Assembly: GCA_964397555.1 (NCBI GenBank)
Contig: CAYNJF010000006.1
Span: 1 to 64,000 of the forward strand
Direction: 5' to 3'
Origin: CAYNJF01 sp964397555
Lineage (GTDB): Bacteria; Pseudomonadota; Gammaproteobacteria; Berkiellales; Berkiellaceae
DNA: 64,000 bases
Each line of letters begins with the position of its first letter. Position 1 is the first letter of the stretch. The notes beneath the pieces were generated by a model, which had not been told where the DNA came from, searched no databases, and saw only the letters and a program-made list of their open reading frames with translations. The position numbers were made by a program, and so were the translations under genes. Of this stretch, positions 7,453-16,326 are shown piece after piece.

Positions 7453-8142
7453 TTAAGGACGATTGTCATGCTTTTCAACGTCGCAGGCTTCAGACCATAA
7501 TCGAAGCATGGCATTGCCCTTTTGTTGGATTTTATAATTGACGCTTTTGAGCTCCACCCCAAAACCGTGCTCTTGGCATTGGGCTATGATGTCTCCGACG
7601 TAAGGTGAGATTTCCCCCTGATCGGTCACCAGTGGAAAGATGCGAACTTCATTGGCCACTCGAAGCAACTCTAGGATGGCTTTCATGTGATCATCAAAGC
7701 TTAGACGTTGGGTATAAGTAAAAAGGTAATGGGAGATAAGGGCCAAATCAAAGCGTTCGTCGTCAAACCCTAAAGAGGGTAACTTACGGTTTTGATAGCG
7801 CTGGGATTCAAAGCCTTGTTCAAAGTCGTTTAAGAAAATCTCAACGTTATCGTCATGCTCTTGCAAAAACTGATGAACATCAGGCACGGATAACAACGTG
7901 TTGTTAATGTCTTGACGGGCTCGTTTGATCAAGTCTTGAATGTGTTCAAACGAATTCGCATAAAGGGGATCAGTGGCAACCACCTGCCCCCCTTGTTGGT
8001 TTAATTGGGCAGCAAAGGCACTGGCTCCGGCCCGACAATCGAGCATATTCAAGGCAAGATCGGCCTCGCTTAGCGCAAACATTTGACGATAATCCTCTAG
8101 ACCAAAGCCAATGGCCGTCAAGCTAAAAAAACCTGTTTTCAT
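7453..8142 (-). CDS. Putative SAM-dependent methyltransferase-like protein
   Basis: About 229 aa. The order ALNMLDCRAGASAFAAQLNQQGGQVVATDPLY resembles motif I and the acidic post-I strand of class I methyltransferases, and FDLALISHYLFTY fits motif IV, but the glycine loop is not canonical (DCRAGAS). The ATG at 8142 is used because the alternative start at 8175 lies inside the metE terminator. It ends about 150 bases before the FMN reductase gene. Target unknown; the function is inferred from fold-like motifs only. Confidence 0.5.
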   Translation of the reverse strand: MKTGFFSLTAIGFGLEDYRQMFALSEADLALNMLDCRAGASAFAAQLNQQGGQVVATDPLYANSFEHIQDLIKRARQDINNTLLSVPDVHQFLQEHDDNVEIFLNDFEQGFESQRYQNRKLPSLGFDDERFDLALISHYLFTYTQRLSFDDHMKAILELLRVANEVRIFPLVTDQGEISPYVGDIIAQCQEHGFGVELKSVNYKIQQKGNAMLRLWSEACDVEKHDNRP

Positions 8143-8161
8143 ACCCTTTACCCCCAATAGA

Positions 8162-8186
8162 AAAAGCGCAGCCATGCTGCGCTTTT
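8162..8186 (-). terminator. Rho-independent terminator of metE
   Basis: AAAAGCGCAGC pairs perfectly with GCTGCGCTTTT around a 3-base loop, and on the minus strand the stem is followed by a T tract. It begins five bases after the metE stop codon. Confidence 0.85.
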
Positions 8187-8190
8187 GAGT

Positions 8191-10488
8191 TTAAGCCAAT
8201 TCAGGCTCTTTTTGAGTCGCGGTTTCACGCACGATTTGCGCCGCTTTCACCATCTCTTTGAGCGCATCGATGGTTTCAGGCCAGCCGCGTGTTTTCAAGC
8301 CACAGTCCGGGTTCACCCAAAGACGTTCAACGGGGATATTCGAGGCCGCTTTTTCCATCAATGAGACCATGTCCTTGGCGCATGGGACAATCGGTGAGTG
8401 AATGTCATACACGCCTGGGCCAATCTCATTGGGGTATTGGAAGTCTTCAAAGGCTTCTAATAGCTCCATGTCTGAACGCGACGTTTCGATGGTAATGACG
8501 TCCGCATCTAAAGCTGCGATCGACTCAATGACATCATTAAACTCGGAGTAACACATGTGGGTGTGGACCTGAGTGCTGTCTTGAACCCCGCTGGTCGATA
8601 AACGAAAAGCATCCACCGCCCATTCAAGATAAGACAACCATTCTTTTTTACGAAGAGGCAGCCCTTCACGAAAAGCCGGCTCATCCAATTGGATGATTTT
8701 AATGTTGGCTTTTTCTAAATCAATCAACTCATCACGCAACGCCAAAGCAATTTGATTGGCGGTGGTGGAGCGAGGTTGATCATCACGAACAAACGACCAG
8801 AACAACATGGTCACAGGTCCGGTGAGCATCCCTTTCATCCACTTTGTAGTGAGCGATTGCGCGTAAGCCGTCCATTCAACCGTCATCGGTTGGCGTCTTG
8901 AGACATCTCCGTAGATGATGGGGGGTTTCACACAACGGGAACCATAACTTTGCACCCATCCGTTTTGAGTGAACGCATAACCATCTAAAAGCTCACCGAA
9001 ATACTCAACCATGTCATTGCGCTCGGCTTCGCCGTGCACCAACACGTCCAAACCAATTTCTTCTTGAACCTTCACGCAATGCTGGATCTGAGCTTTGATT
9101 TGAGTCTCATATTCTTGAGTGCTTAAATCGCCCTTCTTCCAGTTACGACGAAGCGAACGGATTTCTTTGGTTTGCGGGAACGAACCAATGGTCGTGGTTG
9201 GCGCCAAAGGAAGCTGGAGCGCTTCTTTTTGTGCCTTAGCACGAGTCTGGTAGCGATTTTGGCGCTGTCTCATGCTTACATCAATGGCATCGATTCGATC
9301 TTTGACCGCCTGGTTGTGGATTCGAGTTGAGGTTTGGCGCGAAACCGCACACGCATCAAACGCTTTTAATTCATCAGCAACTGAGCTTGGGTCCACCAAC
9401 GCCTGTTTTAATAAGGCAACTTCACCAAGTTTTTGTTTGGCAAAAGCTAACCAGCTTTTGATTTCTTTGTCGATTTTCACTTCGTTGTCAAGATCGACCG
9501 GCGAGTGAAGCAATGAGCATGACGTCGATACCCATAAACGCTCGCCTAAGGTTTCATAGACGGGTCGAATCGACTCAAGTTTGCTCGATAAGTCGGCTTT
9601 CCAGATGTTGCGGCCATCAATCACACCAAGCGATAAAACCGATTCACTAGGCAACCATTGAAGCACTTTGTTTAAATCGTCTTGACCACGAACTCGATCC
9701 AAATGCCAACCTTGGCAGGCAACCTTACCAATAAGATTTAGGTTTTCTTCCAAGGAGCCAAAATAGGTGGCAATCATGATCTTGGTACGAGCTTGGTTTA
9801 AGCGCTCATAGACACTTGGGAAGGCACTTACCCACTCTTTGGGTAAATCCAGGCTTAACGCTGGCTCATCAACTTGGACCCACTCAACGCCCTGCTCACT
9901 TAAACGAGTCAAAATCTGCTCGTAAGCGGCCACTAACTTATCAAGGTGAACCAGTTTATCCGTGTTTTGGCCCTTGGCTTTCGATAACCATAAATAAGTG
10001 ATTGGACCGACCAGGACAGGTTTTACTTGGTAGCCAAGCCCTTTGGCATGATCGACTTCACCAAATAGTTTCGGGCAGCTGATGGAAAAGGTCTGATCAT
10101 CGGCTAATTCTGGGACTATATAATGATAGTTCGTGTCAAACCACTTGGTCATTTCACAGGCGGGAACGTCTTTACCCGTTGGCGCACGCCCTCTGGCCAT
10201 TCTAAAGTAGGTATCGACACTGACGTCTCCTGTCGATTCAAAACGCTCAGGCACAACCCCAAGCAAAGCCGACATATCAAGAACGTGGTCATAGCACGAA
10301 AAATCGTTGACGGTGACATAATCAAGGCCAGCTTGTTTTTGAGCAAGCCAATTGGCCTCTTTGATAGCGTTGGTACGATCGTGCAGTTCGCTGGCGGTGA
10401 TTTCCTTTGACCAATAGGCCTCGACAGCGCGTTTCGTTTGGCGATCACTGCCAATACGCGGGTAACCTAAGATATGAGACTGGGCCAT
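8191..10488 (-). CDS. metE: Cobalamin-independent methionine synthase MetE
   Basis: Transfers the methyl group of 5-methyltetrahydropteroyltri-glutamate to homocysteine, the last step of methionine synthesis, in the cytoplasm. The 765-aa length is typical. It has the N-terminal barrel (about 1-380) starting with the characteristic ILGYPRIG, and the catalytic C-terminal barrel (about 430-750) with the zinc-binding HTHMCYSEF (His and Cys) and NPDCGLKTRGW (Cys). The ATG at 10488 follows GGAGAAGTAAC. It is divergent from the TetR gene across a 370-base spacer; I saw no clear MetR box or riboswitch there. Confidence 0.97.
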   Translation of the reverse strand: MAQSHILGYPRIGSDRQTKRAVEAYWSKEITASELHDRTNAIKEANWLAQKQAGLDYVTVNDFSCYDHVLDMSALLGVVPERFESTGDVSVDTYFRMARGRAPTGKDVPACEMTKWFDTNYHYIVPELADDQTFSISCPKLFGEVDHAKGLGYQVKPVLVGPITYLWLSKAKGQNTDKLVHLDKLVAAYEQILTRLSEQGVEWVQVDEPALSLDLPKEWVSAFPSVYERLNQARTKIMIATYFGSLEENLNLIGKVACQGWHLDRVRGQDDLNKVLQWLPSESVLSLGVIDGRNIWKADLSSKLESIRPVYETLGERLWVSTSCSLLHSPVDLDNEVKIDKEIKSWLAFAKQKLGEVALLKQALVDPSSVADELKAFDACAVSRQTSTRIHNQAVKDRIDAIDVSMRQRQNRYQTRAKAQKEALQLPLAPTTTIGSFPQTKEIRSLRRNWKKGDLSTQEYETQIKAQIQHCVKVQEEIGLDVLVHGEAERNDMVEYFGELLDGYAFTQNGWVQSYGSRCVKPPIIYGDVSRRQPMTVEWTAYAQSLTTKWMKGMLTGPVTMLFWSFVRDDQPRSTTANQIALALRDELIDLEKANIKIIQLDEPAFREGLPLRKKEWLSYLEWAVDAFRLSTSGVQDSTQVHTHMCYSEFNDVIESIAALDADVITIETSRSDMELLEAFEDFQYPNEIGPGVYDIHSPIVPCAKDMVSLMEKAASNIPVERLWVNPDCGLKTRGWPETIDALKEMVKAAQIVRETATQKEPELA

Positions 10489-10739
10489 GTTACTTCTCCA
10501 TTATTGCTTTTCTATAATCCCTGAAGCATGACTCTCTCTAAATAGTAATTAGTCATTCAACTTACAACCACTAATAAAAAGAGTAATGAGAGGTCAAAGC
10601 TTGCCACTTATAAGTAAAATTAACAAGCCATTCAGTGGGTTACAGACATAGTTAGTCGGTTATCTTATGTAAATACCACTCCATCTGTGATCAAATACCG
10701 CTCATCACGTCGAAATTGACAAATATTTAAGTCGCTAAG

Positions 10740-10767
10740 TTGAACTATGTAACTAACCATGTATAAT
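10740..10767 (+). promoter_or_regulatory. Sigma-70-type promoter of the TetR gene
   Basis: TTGAAC at 10740-10745, a 16-base spacer and a perfect TATAAT at 10762-10767, about 90 bases before the TetR start. A 6-bp repeat GTTGAT/ATCAAC downstream (about 10779-10811) could be an autoregulatory site, but this is weak. Confidence 0.6.
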
Positions 10768-10858
10768 GCTCTCAAATTTAGTTGATTAGCTACTTACAGC
10801 ATAAATCAACGATTGAGAGCCCATTTTCAAGTATTGTCTAATAGATAGGTGGTTTTAT

Positions 10859-11422
10859 ATGGCACGACGTAACGATAAGCGTGAGCGTTTAGTAGATGCA
10901 GCGGATACCCTGTTTCATCAGCAAGGCGTGAGCAACACGACTCTAGCAAACATTGCTGAATTGGCTGAAGTGCCTTTGGGTAACGTTTACTACTACTTTA
11001 AGTCAAAAGACGCGATCATCATGGCTGTCGTCGACAAGCGCAAGAAAGAGTTTGATAACTTGTTTGGCGATTGGGAACAAATTCCTGCTGTTAAAGACCG
11101 TCTTGCTACGTTTGTTCGCCACGGCGCTTCAAATGCGGATGTAGCTGCACGCTTCGGTGACTCTCTTGGAAGTCTTTGCCAAGAACTTGGTAAACAAGGT
11201 GGCGAAATCAGTGCCGCTTCTGCTTCTTTGATGCAAAAAGTATTAGGCTGGTGTGAGCGTCAGTTCGTATCACTTGGTAAATCTGAAGAAGAGTCAAAAA
11301 GACTAGCACTTAACTTAGTTGCATCTCTTCAGGGAATCAGCTTAATTTCGTTGACTTTCAATGATCCAGAATACATTGGTCAACACGGCAACTTCCTAAC
11401 TCACTGGTTAGACGCTCTCTAA
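10859..11422 (+). CDS. TetR/AcrR family transcriptional regulator
   Basis: 187 aa. The N-terminal helix-turn-helix is typical of TetR repressors (about residues 8-55: ADTLFHQQGVSNTTLANIAELAEVPLGNVYYYFKSKD). The C-terminal region resembles the TetR_C domain seen in AcrR/NemR-like regulators. AGGTGG six bases before the ATG marks the start. The gene stands alone, divergent from metE and followed by its own terminator; its ligand and target are unknown. Confidence 0.9.
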   Translation: MARRNDKRERLVDAADTLFHQQGVSNTTLANIAELAEVPLGNVYYYFKSKDAIIMAVVDKRKKEFDNLFGDWEQIPAVKDRLATFVRHGASNADVAARFGDSLGSLCQELGKQGGEISAASASLMQKVLGWCERQFVSLGKSEEESKRLALNLVASLQGISLISLTFNDPEYIGQHGNFLTHWLDAL

Positions 11423-11444
11423 TTAAAAGAGTTAAAAGAATGCA

Positions 11445-11479
11445 AGCAGGAAATTGCTGAAATTTCCTGCTTTTTTTTT
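11445..11479 (+). terminator. Rho-independent terminator after the TetR gene
   Basis: AGCAGGAAATT and AATTTCCTGCT form an 11-bp stem with a 5-base loop, followed by a run of T. Confidence 0.9.
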
Positions 11480-11721
11480 GTCTGCTTCCCCAGCAACAAT
11501 CTCTGCAATTTACCCAATCTCAACTGCTGACAGTTTTTCCCCAAGTTACCCACAGGATCTCCACTTGCAAACTCCATCAAAGCGCACTATCTTGTGTATA
11601 GGAGTTATTGAGCAACTACATCTTGGGGTTTGAAACAAATCCAAGCTAATCAGTAAACCAACAATTCGCTTATTGAACTCTCGGTGTATAGATAAACAGT
11701 TTTTGGCGTTAAGGGGAAATT
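11480..11721 (+). promoter_or_regulatory. nrdAB upstream region with possible DnaA/NrdR-like sites
   Basis: This 240-base leader holds TTACCCACA near 11545 (one change from the DnaA box TTATCCACA) and CACTATCTTGTG near 11586, reminiscent of but shorter than an NrdR box. Control of nrdAB by DnaA and NrdR is established in other gammaproteobacteria; here it is only suggested. Confidence 0.3.
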
Positions 11722-14565
11722 ATGGATACTAACATTACGGCACGGCAAGACGTGGAAGCGAAAACCACTCAAGCGCCTGACAACAGCACGCCGTTAGTTG
11801 CACCAAAGCCAGGTCAATTGTATGTCATGAGAAGAGACAACAAAAGTTTGGTGCCTTTCAATGCAGAGAAGATCAAAATCGCCATAACGAAAGCCTATTT
11901 AGAGGTAGAAGGTGGTAATGCGGCCGCTTCTCGTCGTGTGCATGAAGTCGTTGACGAATTGACCGAAGAAGTATCAAAAGCGGTATCAAGACATCTAAAC
12001 GGCAGCGGTATTGTTCGCGTCGAAGACGTTCAAGATCAAGTTGAGCTATGTTTGATGCGTCGTGGCCTGCATAAAGTTGCCAGAAGCTACATTCTTTTCC
12101 GTGAAGAACGTCGTCTTGCTCGTGAAAAAGAGCAAAAAGCTGCCACTCATAGCGATTTGTTGGTCACTTTTGATGATGGTCACACACGTCCTCTCGATAT
12201 TGATCGCCTCACGCAAACCGTGAATAGAGCGTGTGAAGGCGTGGATGAGGTATCTTCACAATACATCGTTGACGAAACCATCAAGAACATTTTTAACGGC
12301 ATTCATAACCGCGATCTACAAAAAGCGCTTGTGATGAGTGCTCGTACGAAGATTGAACAAGAGCCTAACTACTCACTCGTAGCTGCTCGTCTTCTTCTTG
12401 ATGAGATCCACGGTGAAGCATGTGGCTTTTTGAGCATGCCAACGCCGAACACGCATGAAGAAAAGCTTAATCTATACCCTGAAATCTTCAAAAAGTACCT
12501 AGAGACCGGCATTGAATTTAGCCTACTCTCCCCAGTGCTTCGTTCCTTTGACTTGGACCGTTTGGGACGCGCCTTAAAGCCTGAAAATGACTTAAAGTTT
12601 AACTACCTAGGCATTCAAACGCTTTATGATCGCTATTTTATCCATAAAAATGAGACTCGTTTTGAAATCCCACAAGTGTTTTTCATGCGTGTGGCCATGG
12701 GTCTTGCGATTGAAGAAAAAGACAAAAACGAACGTGCGATTGAGTTCTACAACTTGTTATCATCCTTTGATTACATGAGCTCGACCCCCACTCTGTTTAA
12801 TTCTGGAACGTTGCGTTCACAGCTTTCCAGCTGCTACTTAACCACCGTGCCTGATGATTTGGCGGGTATTTACGACGCCATTAAAGACGACGCTCTGTTA
12901 AGTAAATACGCGGGCGGACTTGGCAACGATTGGACTCGCGTCCGTGCCATGGGTGCTCACATCAAAGGGACCAACGGTAAATCTCAAGGTCTTGTGCCTT
13001 TCTTGAAAGTGGCTAACGACACCGCCGTTGCCGTCAACCAAGGTGGTAAGCGTAAAGGCGCTATGTGTGCTTATCTTGAAACTTGGCACTTAGACATCGA
13101 AGAGTTCATTGAGCTCCGAAAGAACACCGGTGATGATCGTCGTCGCACACACGACATGAACACAGCCAACTGGGTTCCTGATTTGTTCATGAAGCGCGTC
13201 AACGAAGACAAAGATTGGACCTTGTTCTCACCGGATGAGGCGCCAGATCTTCACGATTTGTACGGCAAAGCGTTTGAAGAGAAATACGCCGAGTACGAAG
13301 CCAAAGCCGATGCTGGCAAGATCAAAAACTTCAGACGCATGAAAGCGAAAGCTTTGTGGCGTAAGATGCTTGGCATGGTCTTTGAAACCGGCCATCCATG
13401 GGTGACGTTTAAAGATCCATGCAACTTGCGTTCGCCTCAGCAGCACATTGGTGTGGTTCATAGCTCAAACCTTTGCACAGAGATCACACTGAATACTTCG
13501 GATGAAGAGATCGCCGTATGTAACCTAGGTTCCATCAACTTGGCCCAGCACATTGGTGAAAATGGCCTTGATGTTGAAAAGCTTGAGCGTACCGTCAACA
13601 CGGCGATTCGCATGTTGGATAACGTGATTGATATCAACTACTACTCTGTGATTCAAGCGCGTCGTTCTAACTTAAAGCATCGCCCCATTGGTCTTGGTTT
13701 GATGGGCTTCCAGGACGCTTTATACAAGCTAAATGTCCCTTACAGCTCAAAACAAGCCATTGAATTTGCTGATAAATCCATGGAAGCCATCAGCTACTTT
13801 GCGATTCAAGCCTCTACCAACTTGGCGCAAGAGCGTGGTGCTTATGAGTCCTTTGAAGGCTCACTATGGAGCAAAGGGGTTCTGCCTATCGATTCAATTC
13901 AATTATTGAAAGAGAATCGTGGGACTTATCTAAACCAAGATACGACTCAAACTTTGGATTGGGCAACGCTACGTCAACGTGTGACAACCGTGGGCATGAG
14001 AAACTCCAACGTAATGGCCATTGCACCCACGGCTACGATTTCAAACATTTGTGGGGTGTCTCAATCCATTGAGCCCACCTTCCAGAACTTGTATGTAAAA
14101 TCGAACCTGTCGGGTGAATTTACGGTGGTCAACCCGTATTTGGTGAAAGATTTGAAAGCGCTAAACCTTTGGGATGAAGTCCTTGTGAATGATTTGAAAT
14201 ACTTCGATGGCAGTGTTCAAAACATCGACCGTATTCCACAAGAGCTCAAAGATAAATACGCGACCGCCTTTGAGGTCGAGCCAAAATGGTTGATTGAAGC
14301 CGGCTCAAGACGTCAAAAATGGATTGACCAAGCCCAGTCGCTCAATTTGTACCTGAACCAACCCTCAGGCAAGAAAATTGATGCCATCTACAAACTGGCT
14401 TGGATGAGTGGTCTTAAAACCACCTATTATCTTCGTACTTTGGGGGCATCTGATGCTGAGAAATCGACCTTGAATCGCTCTAAGTTAAATGCGGTCCAAG
14501 CGGCTCCAGAGACAGAACCCAAGATGTGTGCGATTGATGATCCTGAATGTGAAGCATGCCAATAA
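11722..14565 (+). CDS. nrdA: Class Ia ribonucleotide reductase, alpha subunit NrdA
   Basis: Large subunit that reduces ribonucleoside diphosphates to deoxyribonucleotides with NrdB. At 947 aa it is longer than the E. coli protein because it has two consecutive ATP-cone domains (about residues 33-125 and 146-235), as in Pseudomonas. Active-site features are SSCYLTTV (first redox Cys), NLCTEI (radical Cys and Glu) and CNLGSINL (second redox Cys). The C-terminal CEAC pair accepts electrons from thioredoxin or glutaredoxin. AAGGGGAAATT precedes the ATG. nrdB follows 24 bases later. Confidence 0.97.
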   Translation: MDTNITARQDVEAKTTQAPDNSTPLVAPKPGQLYVMRRDNKSLVPFNAEKIKIAITKAYLEVEGGNAAASRRVHEVVDELTEEVSKAVSRHLNGSGIVRVEDVQDQVELCLMRRGLHKVARSYILFREERRLAREKEQKAATHSDLLVTFDDGHTRPLDIDRLTQTVNRACEGVDEVSSQYIVDETIKNIFNGIHNRDLQKALVMSARTKIEQEPNYSLVAARLLLDEIHGEACGFLSMPTPNTHEEKLNLYPEIFKKYLETGIEFSLLSPVLRSFDLDRLGRALKPENDLKFNYLGIQTLYDRYFIHKNETRFEIPQVFFMRVAMGLAIEEKDKNERAIEFYNLLSSFDYMSSTPTLFNSGTLRSQLSSCYLTTVPDDLAGIYDAIKDDALLSKYAGGLGNDWTRVRAMGAHIKGTNGKSQGLVPFLKVANDTAVAVNQGGKRKGAMCAYLETWHLDIEEFIELRKNTGDDRRRTHDMNTANWVPDLFMKRVNEDKDWTLFSPDEAPDLHDLYGKAFEEKYAEYEAKADAGKIKNFRRMKAKALWRKMLGMVFETGHPWVTFKDPCNLRSPQQHIGVVHSSNLCTEITLNTSDEEIAVCNLGSINLAQHIGENGLDVEKLERTVNTAIRMLDNVIDINYYSVIQARRSNLKHRPIGLGLMGFQDALYKLNVPYSSKQAIEFADKSMEAISYFAIQASTNLAQERGAYESFEGSLWSKGVLPIDSIQLLKENRGTYLNQDTTQTLDWATLRQRVTTVGMRNSNVMAIAPTATISNICGVSQSIEPTFQNLYVKSNLSGEFTVVNPYLVKDLKALNLWDEVLVNDLKYFDGSVQNIDRIPQELKDKYATAFEVEPKWLIEAGSRRQKWIDQAQSLNLYLNQPSGKKIDAIYKLAWMSGLKTTYYLRTLGASDAEKSTLNRSKLNAVQAAPETEPKMCAIDDPECEACQ

Positions 14566-14589
14566 CATTTTATAATTAGGGGAAACACC

Positions 14590-15690
14590 ATGAGTGAAAC
14601 CAGCGAAAGAAATGAGTCCCCCGTAAAAGGGGGAGCCACAGGTCTCGAGCAAATTGAAATGGGCGCGGCCCGTATTCAAGTCGATGATAAGATGATCATC
14701 AACTGCCGAGCCGACCTAAACCAATTAGTCCCATTCAAATACGAGTGGGCTTGGGATAAATACCTGACCGGATGTGCCAACCACTGGATGCCACAAGAAA
14801 TTAACATGGCAGCCGACTTGGTCCTTTGGAAGAGTCTTGATGGCCTCACCGAAGACGAGCGTCTTATCATCGAGCGTTCATTAGGCTTTTTCTCAACAGC
14901 CGACTCTTTGGTGGCCAATAACTTAGTCTTGGCCTTGTACCGTCACATCACGAACCCTGAGTGTCGCCAATACTTGTTAAGACAAGCCTTTGAAGAGGCC
15001 GTTCACACGCACGCTTATCAGTATTGCATCGAATCGCTTGCGATGGACGAGTCTCGCGTGTTCAACATGTACCGCGAATTGCCATCTGTGGCTGCTAAAG
15101 CCGCTTGGGCTCTACCGTTTACTCAAAGCTTGTGTGATCCAAACTTCCAGACGGGCACCAATGAAGACAATCAGCGTCTGCTTCGTGACCTCATTGCCTT
15201 TTACGTGGTCTTCGAAGGGATCTTCTTCTACGTTGGCTTTGTGCAAGTCCTTTCTCTTGGTCGTCGCAATAAGATGGTGGGTGTCGCTGAGCAATTCCAG
15301 TACATCTTAAGAGATGAGTCTATGCACTTGAACTTCGGAATCGACGTCATCAATCAAATCAAGATTGAAAACCCAGACGTGTGGACGCCTGAGTTCCAAG
15401 CTGAGATGCAAAAAATTATTCGTGAAGGTTATGAGCTTGAGTGCCAATACGCTAGAGACACCATGCCTCGCGGCGTTCTAGGCTTGAATGCGGCTATGTT
15501 TGAAGAGTATCTCCAATACATCGTCAACCGTCGCTGCGCTCAGATTGGCCTACCTGAAATGTTTACGGGAGCAACAAACCCCTTCCCTTGGATGAGTGAA
15601 ATCATCGACCTTAAGAAAGAGAAAAACTTTTTTGAGACTCGTGTCACTGAATACCAAGTGGGCGGGGCGCTTAATTGGGATGATGAATAG
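14590..15690 (+). CDS. nrdB: Class Ia ribonucleotide reductase, beta subunit NrdB
   Basis: Ferritin-like subunit that generates the radical used by NrdA. 366 aa. The metal ligands by comparison with E. coli R2 are D105, E136, H139 and the later Glu and Asp/His set (FEGIFF, RDESMHLNF). Tyr143 lies four residues after H139 (EAVHTHAY), the place of the radical tyrosine, so this should be a Tyr-radical enzyme, not the Tyr-less class Ic form of Chlamydia that it otherwise resembles in length and local sequence. Co-transcribed with nrdA. Confidence 0.96.
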   Translation: MSETSERNESPVKGGATGLEQIEMGAARIQVDDKMIINCRADLNQLVPFKYEWAWDKYLTGCANHWMPQEINMAADLVLWKSLDGLTEDERLIIERSLGFFSTADSLVANNLVLALYRHITNPECRQYLLRQAFEEAVHTHAYQYCIESLAMDESRVFNMYRELPSVAAKAAWALPFTQSLCDPNFQTGTNEDNQRLLRDLIAFYVVFEGIFFYVGFVQVLSLGRRNKMVGVAEQFQYILRDESMHLNFGIDVINQIKIENPDVWTPEFQAEMQKIIREGYELECQYARDTMPRGVLGLNAAMFEEYLQYIVNRRCAQIGLPEMFTGATNPFPWMSEIIDLKKEKNFFETRVTEYQVGGALNWDDE

Positions 15691-15707
15691 GGGTTCATTC
15701 CACTTTT

Positions 15708-15740
15708 GGGCAGGCCATCCTCTGGTCTGCCCTTTTTTTT
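15708..15740 (+). terminator. Rho-independent terminator of nrdAB
   Basis: GGGCAGGCCA and TGGTCTGCCC form a stem with one G-T pair, followed by eight T residues, 17 bases after the nrdB stop. Confidence 0.85.
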
Positions 15741-15749
15741 AGGCCCTTG

Positions 15750-15923
15750 CTAAGCGCAAAGCACCAAGCCACAAGCCACGCCACCAAAGACGGTTGCGTT
15801 CAATAAAGCTCCAGACTTCACACAGTCAACGACCAAATAGCCTGAGATCAAAGCAACAGCCGCAGCTGTCACTGGAACTCCACCTGAAACGGTTTGAGTT
15901 TGTTTAACGTTCAATACTTGCAT
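15750..15923 (-). CDS. Double-glycine-leader peptide 1 (bacteriocin-like), 57 aa
   Basis: The start is ATG 15923, with AGGAG six bases upstream. The first 15 residues (MQVLNVKQTQTVSGG) match the leader type cleaved after Gly-Gly by C39-peptidase ABC exporters. The 42-residue remainder is hydrophobic, Ala/Gly/Val-rich and has three Cys. Small size, leader and composition fit a class II bacteriocin/microcin or a related secreted peptide. No exporter, immunity gene or modification enzyme is evident in this window. It lies 30 bases after peptide 2 in the same direction. Confidence 0.7.
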   Translation of the reverse strand: MQVLNVKQTQTVSGGVPVTAAAVALISGYLVVDCVKSGALLNATVFGGVACGLVLCA

Positions 15924-15953
15924 GTCATCTCCTGCCAACGTGAGTTATTTAAC

Positions 15954-16178
15954 TTATAACTCGGTGTTGGATTCAATAATAATCACTTGAGGCTGAGCAT
16001 CGGTGCCCATGTAGGCTCCGATAAGTACTCCTAAGGCTGCGCCTGGAATAGCACCTACGCCGCCCATACAACAACCTAAACTCGCACCAGTCCAAAAACC
16101 TAGGGTTCCAAACGTGATAACGCCAAGAACGCTACCCCCTGAGACTTGTTCAATCGATGCTTGATCCAGTTGTTTCAT
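15954..16178 (-). CDS. Double-glycine-leader peptide 2 (bacteriocin-like), 74 aa
   Basis: The start is ATG 16178 with GAGGAG seven bases upstream. The leader MKQLDQASIEQVSGG is a textbook double-glycine leader. The remaining 59 residues are Gly-rich with small-residue zipper spacing (GASLGCCMGGVG, GAALGVLIGAYMG) typical of pore-forming two-peptide bacteriocins, followed by a polar C-terminus. Together with peptide 1 it may form a two-component bacteriocin. Antimicrobial activity is inferred from architecture only. Confidence 0.72.
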   Translation of the reverse strand: MKQLDQASIEQVSGGSVLGVITFGTLGFWTGASLGCCMGGVGAIPGAALGVLIGAYMGTDAQPQVIIIESNTEL

Positions 16179-16326
16179 AAAAGGCTCCTCATTCAGAACG
16201 CCACATATTAATGACAAATCTTAAGTGAATCAAATTTATCATTGAAAAATAGACGCTCACCCAAAGATTGAATGAGTGGTTACTCACATAGAAAGACGAG
16301 GCGTATTCAGGCCCACTGGCCAAGTT

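Noticed and set aside
8143..8175. Longer N-terminus for the methyltransferase-like gene
   Set aside because: It would begin inside the strong terminator of metE; ATG 8142 is used.
10489..10858. MetR box or cobalamin riboswitch upstream of metE
   Set aside because: No TGAA-N5-TTCA dyad or B12-box-like sequence could be found by eye.
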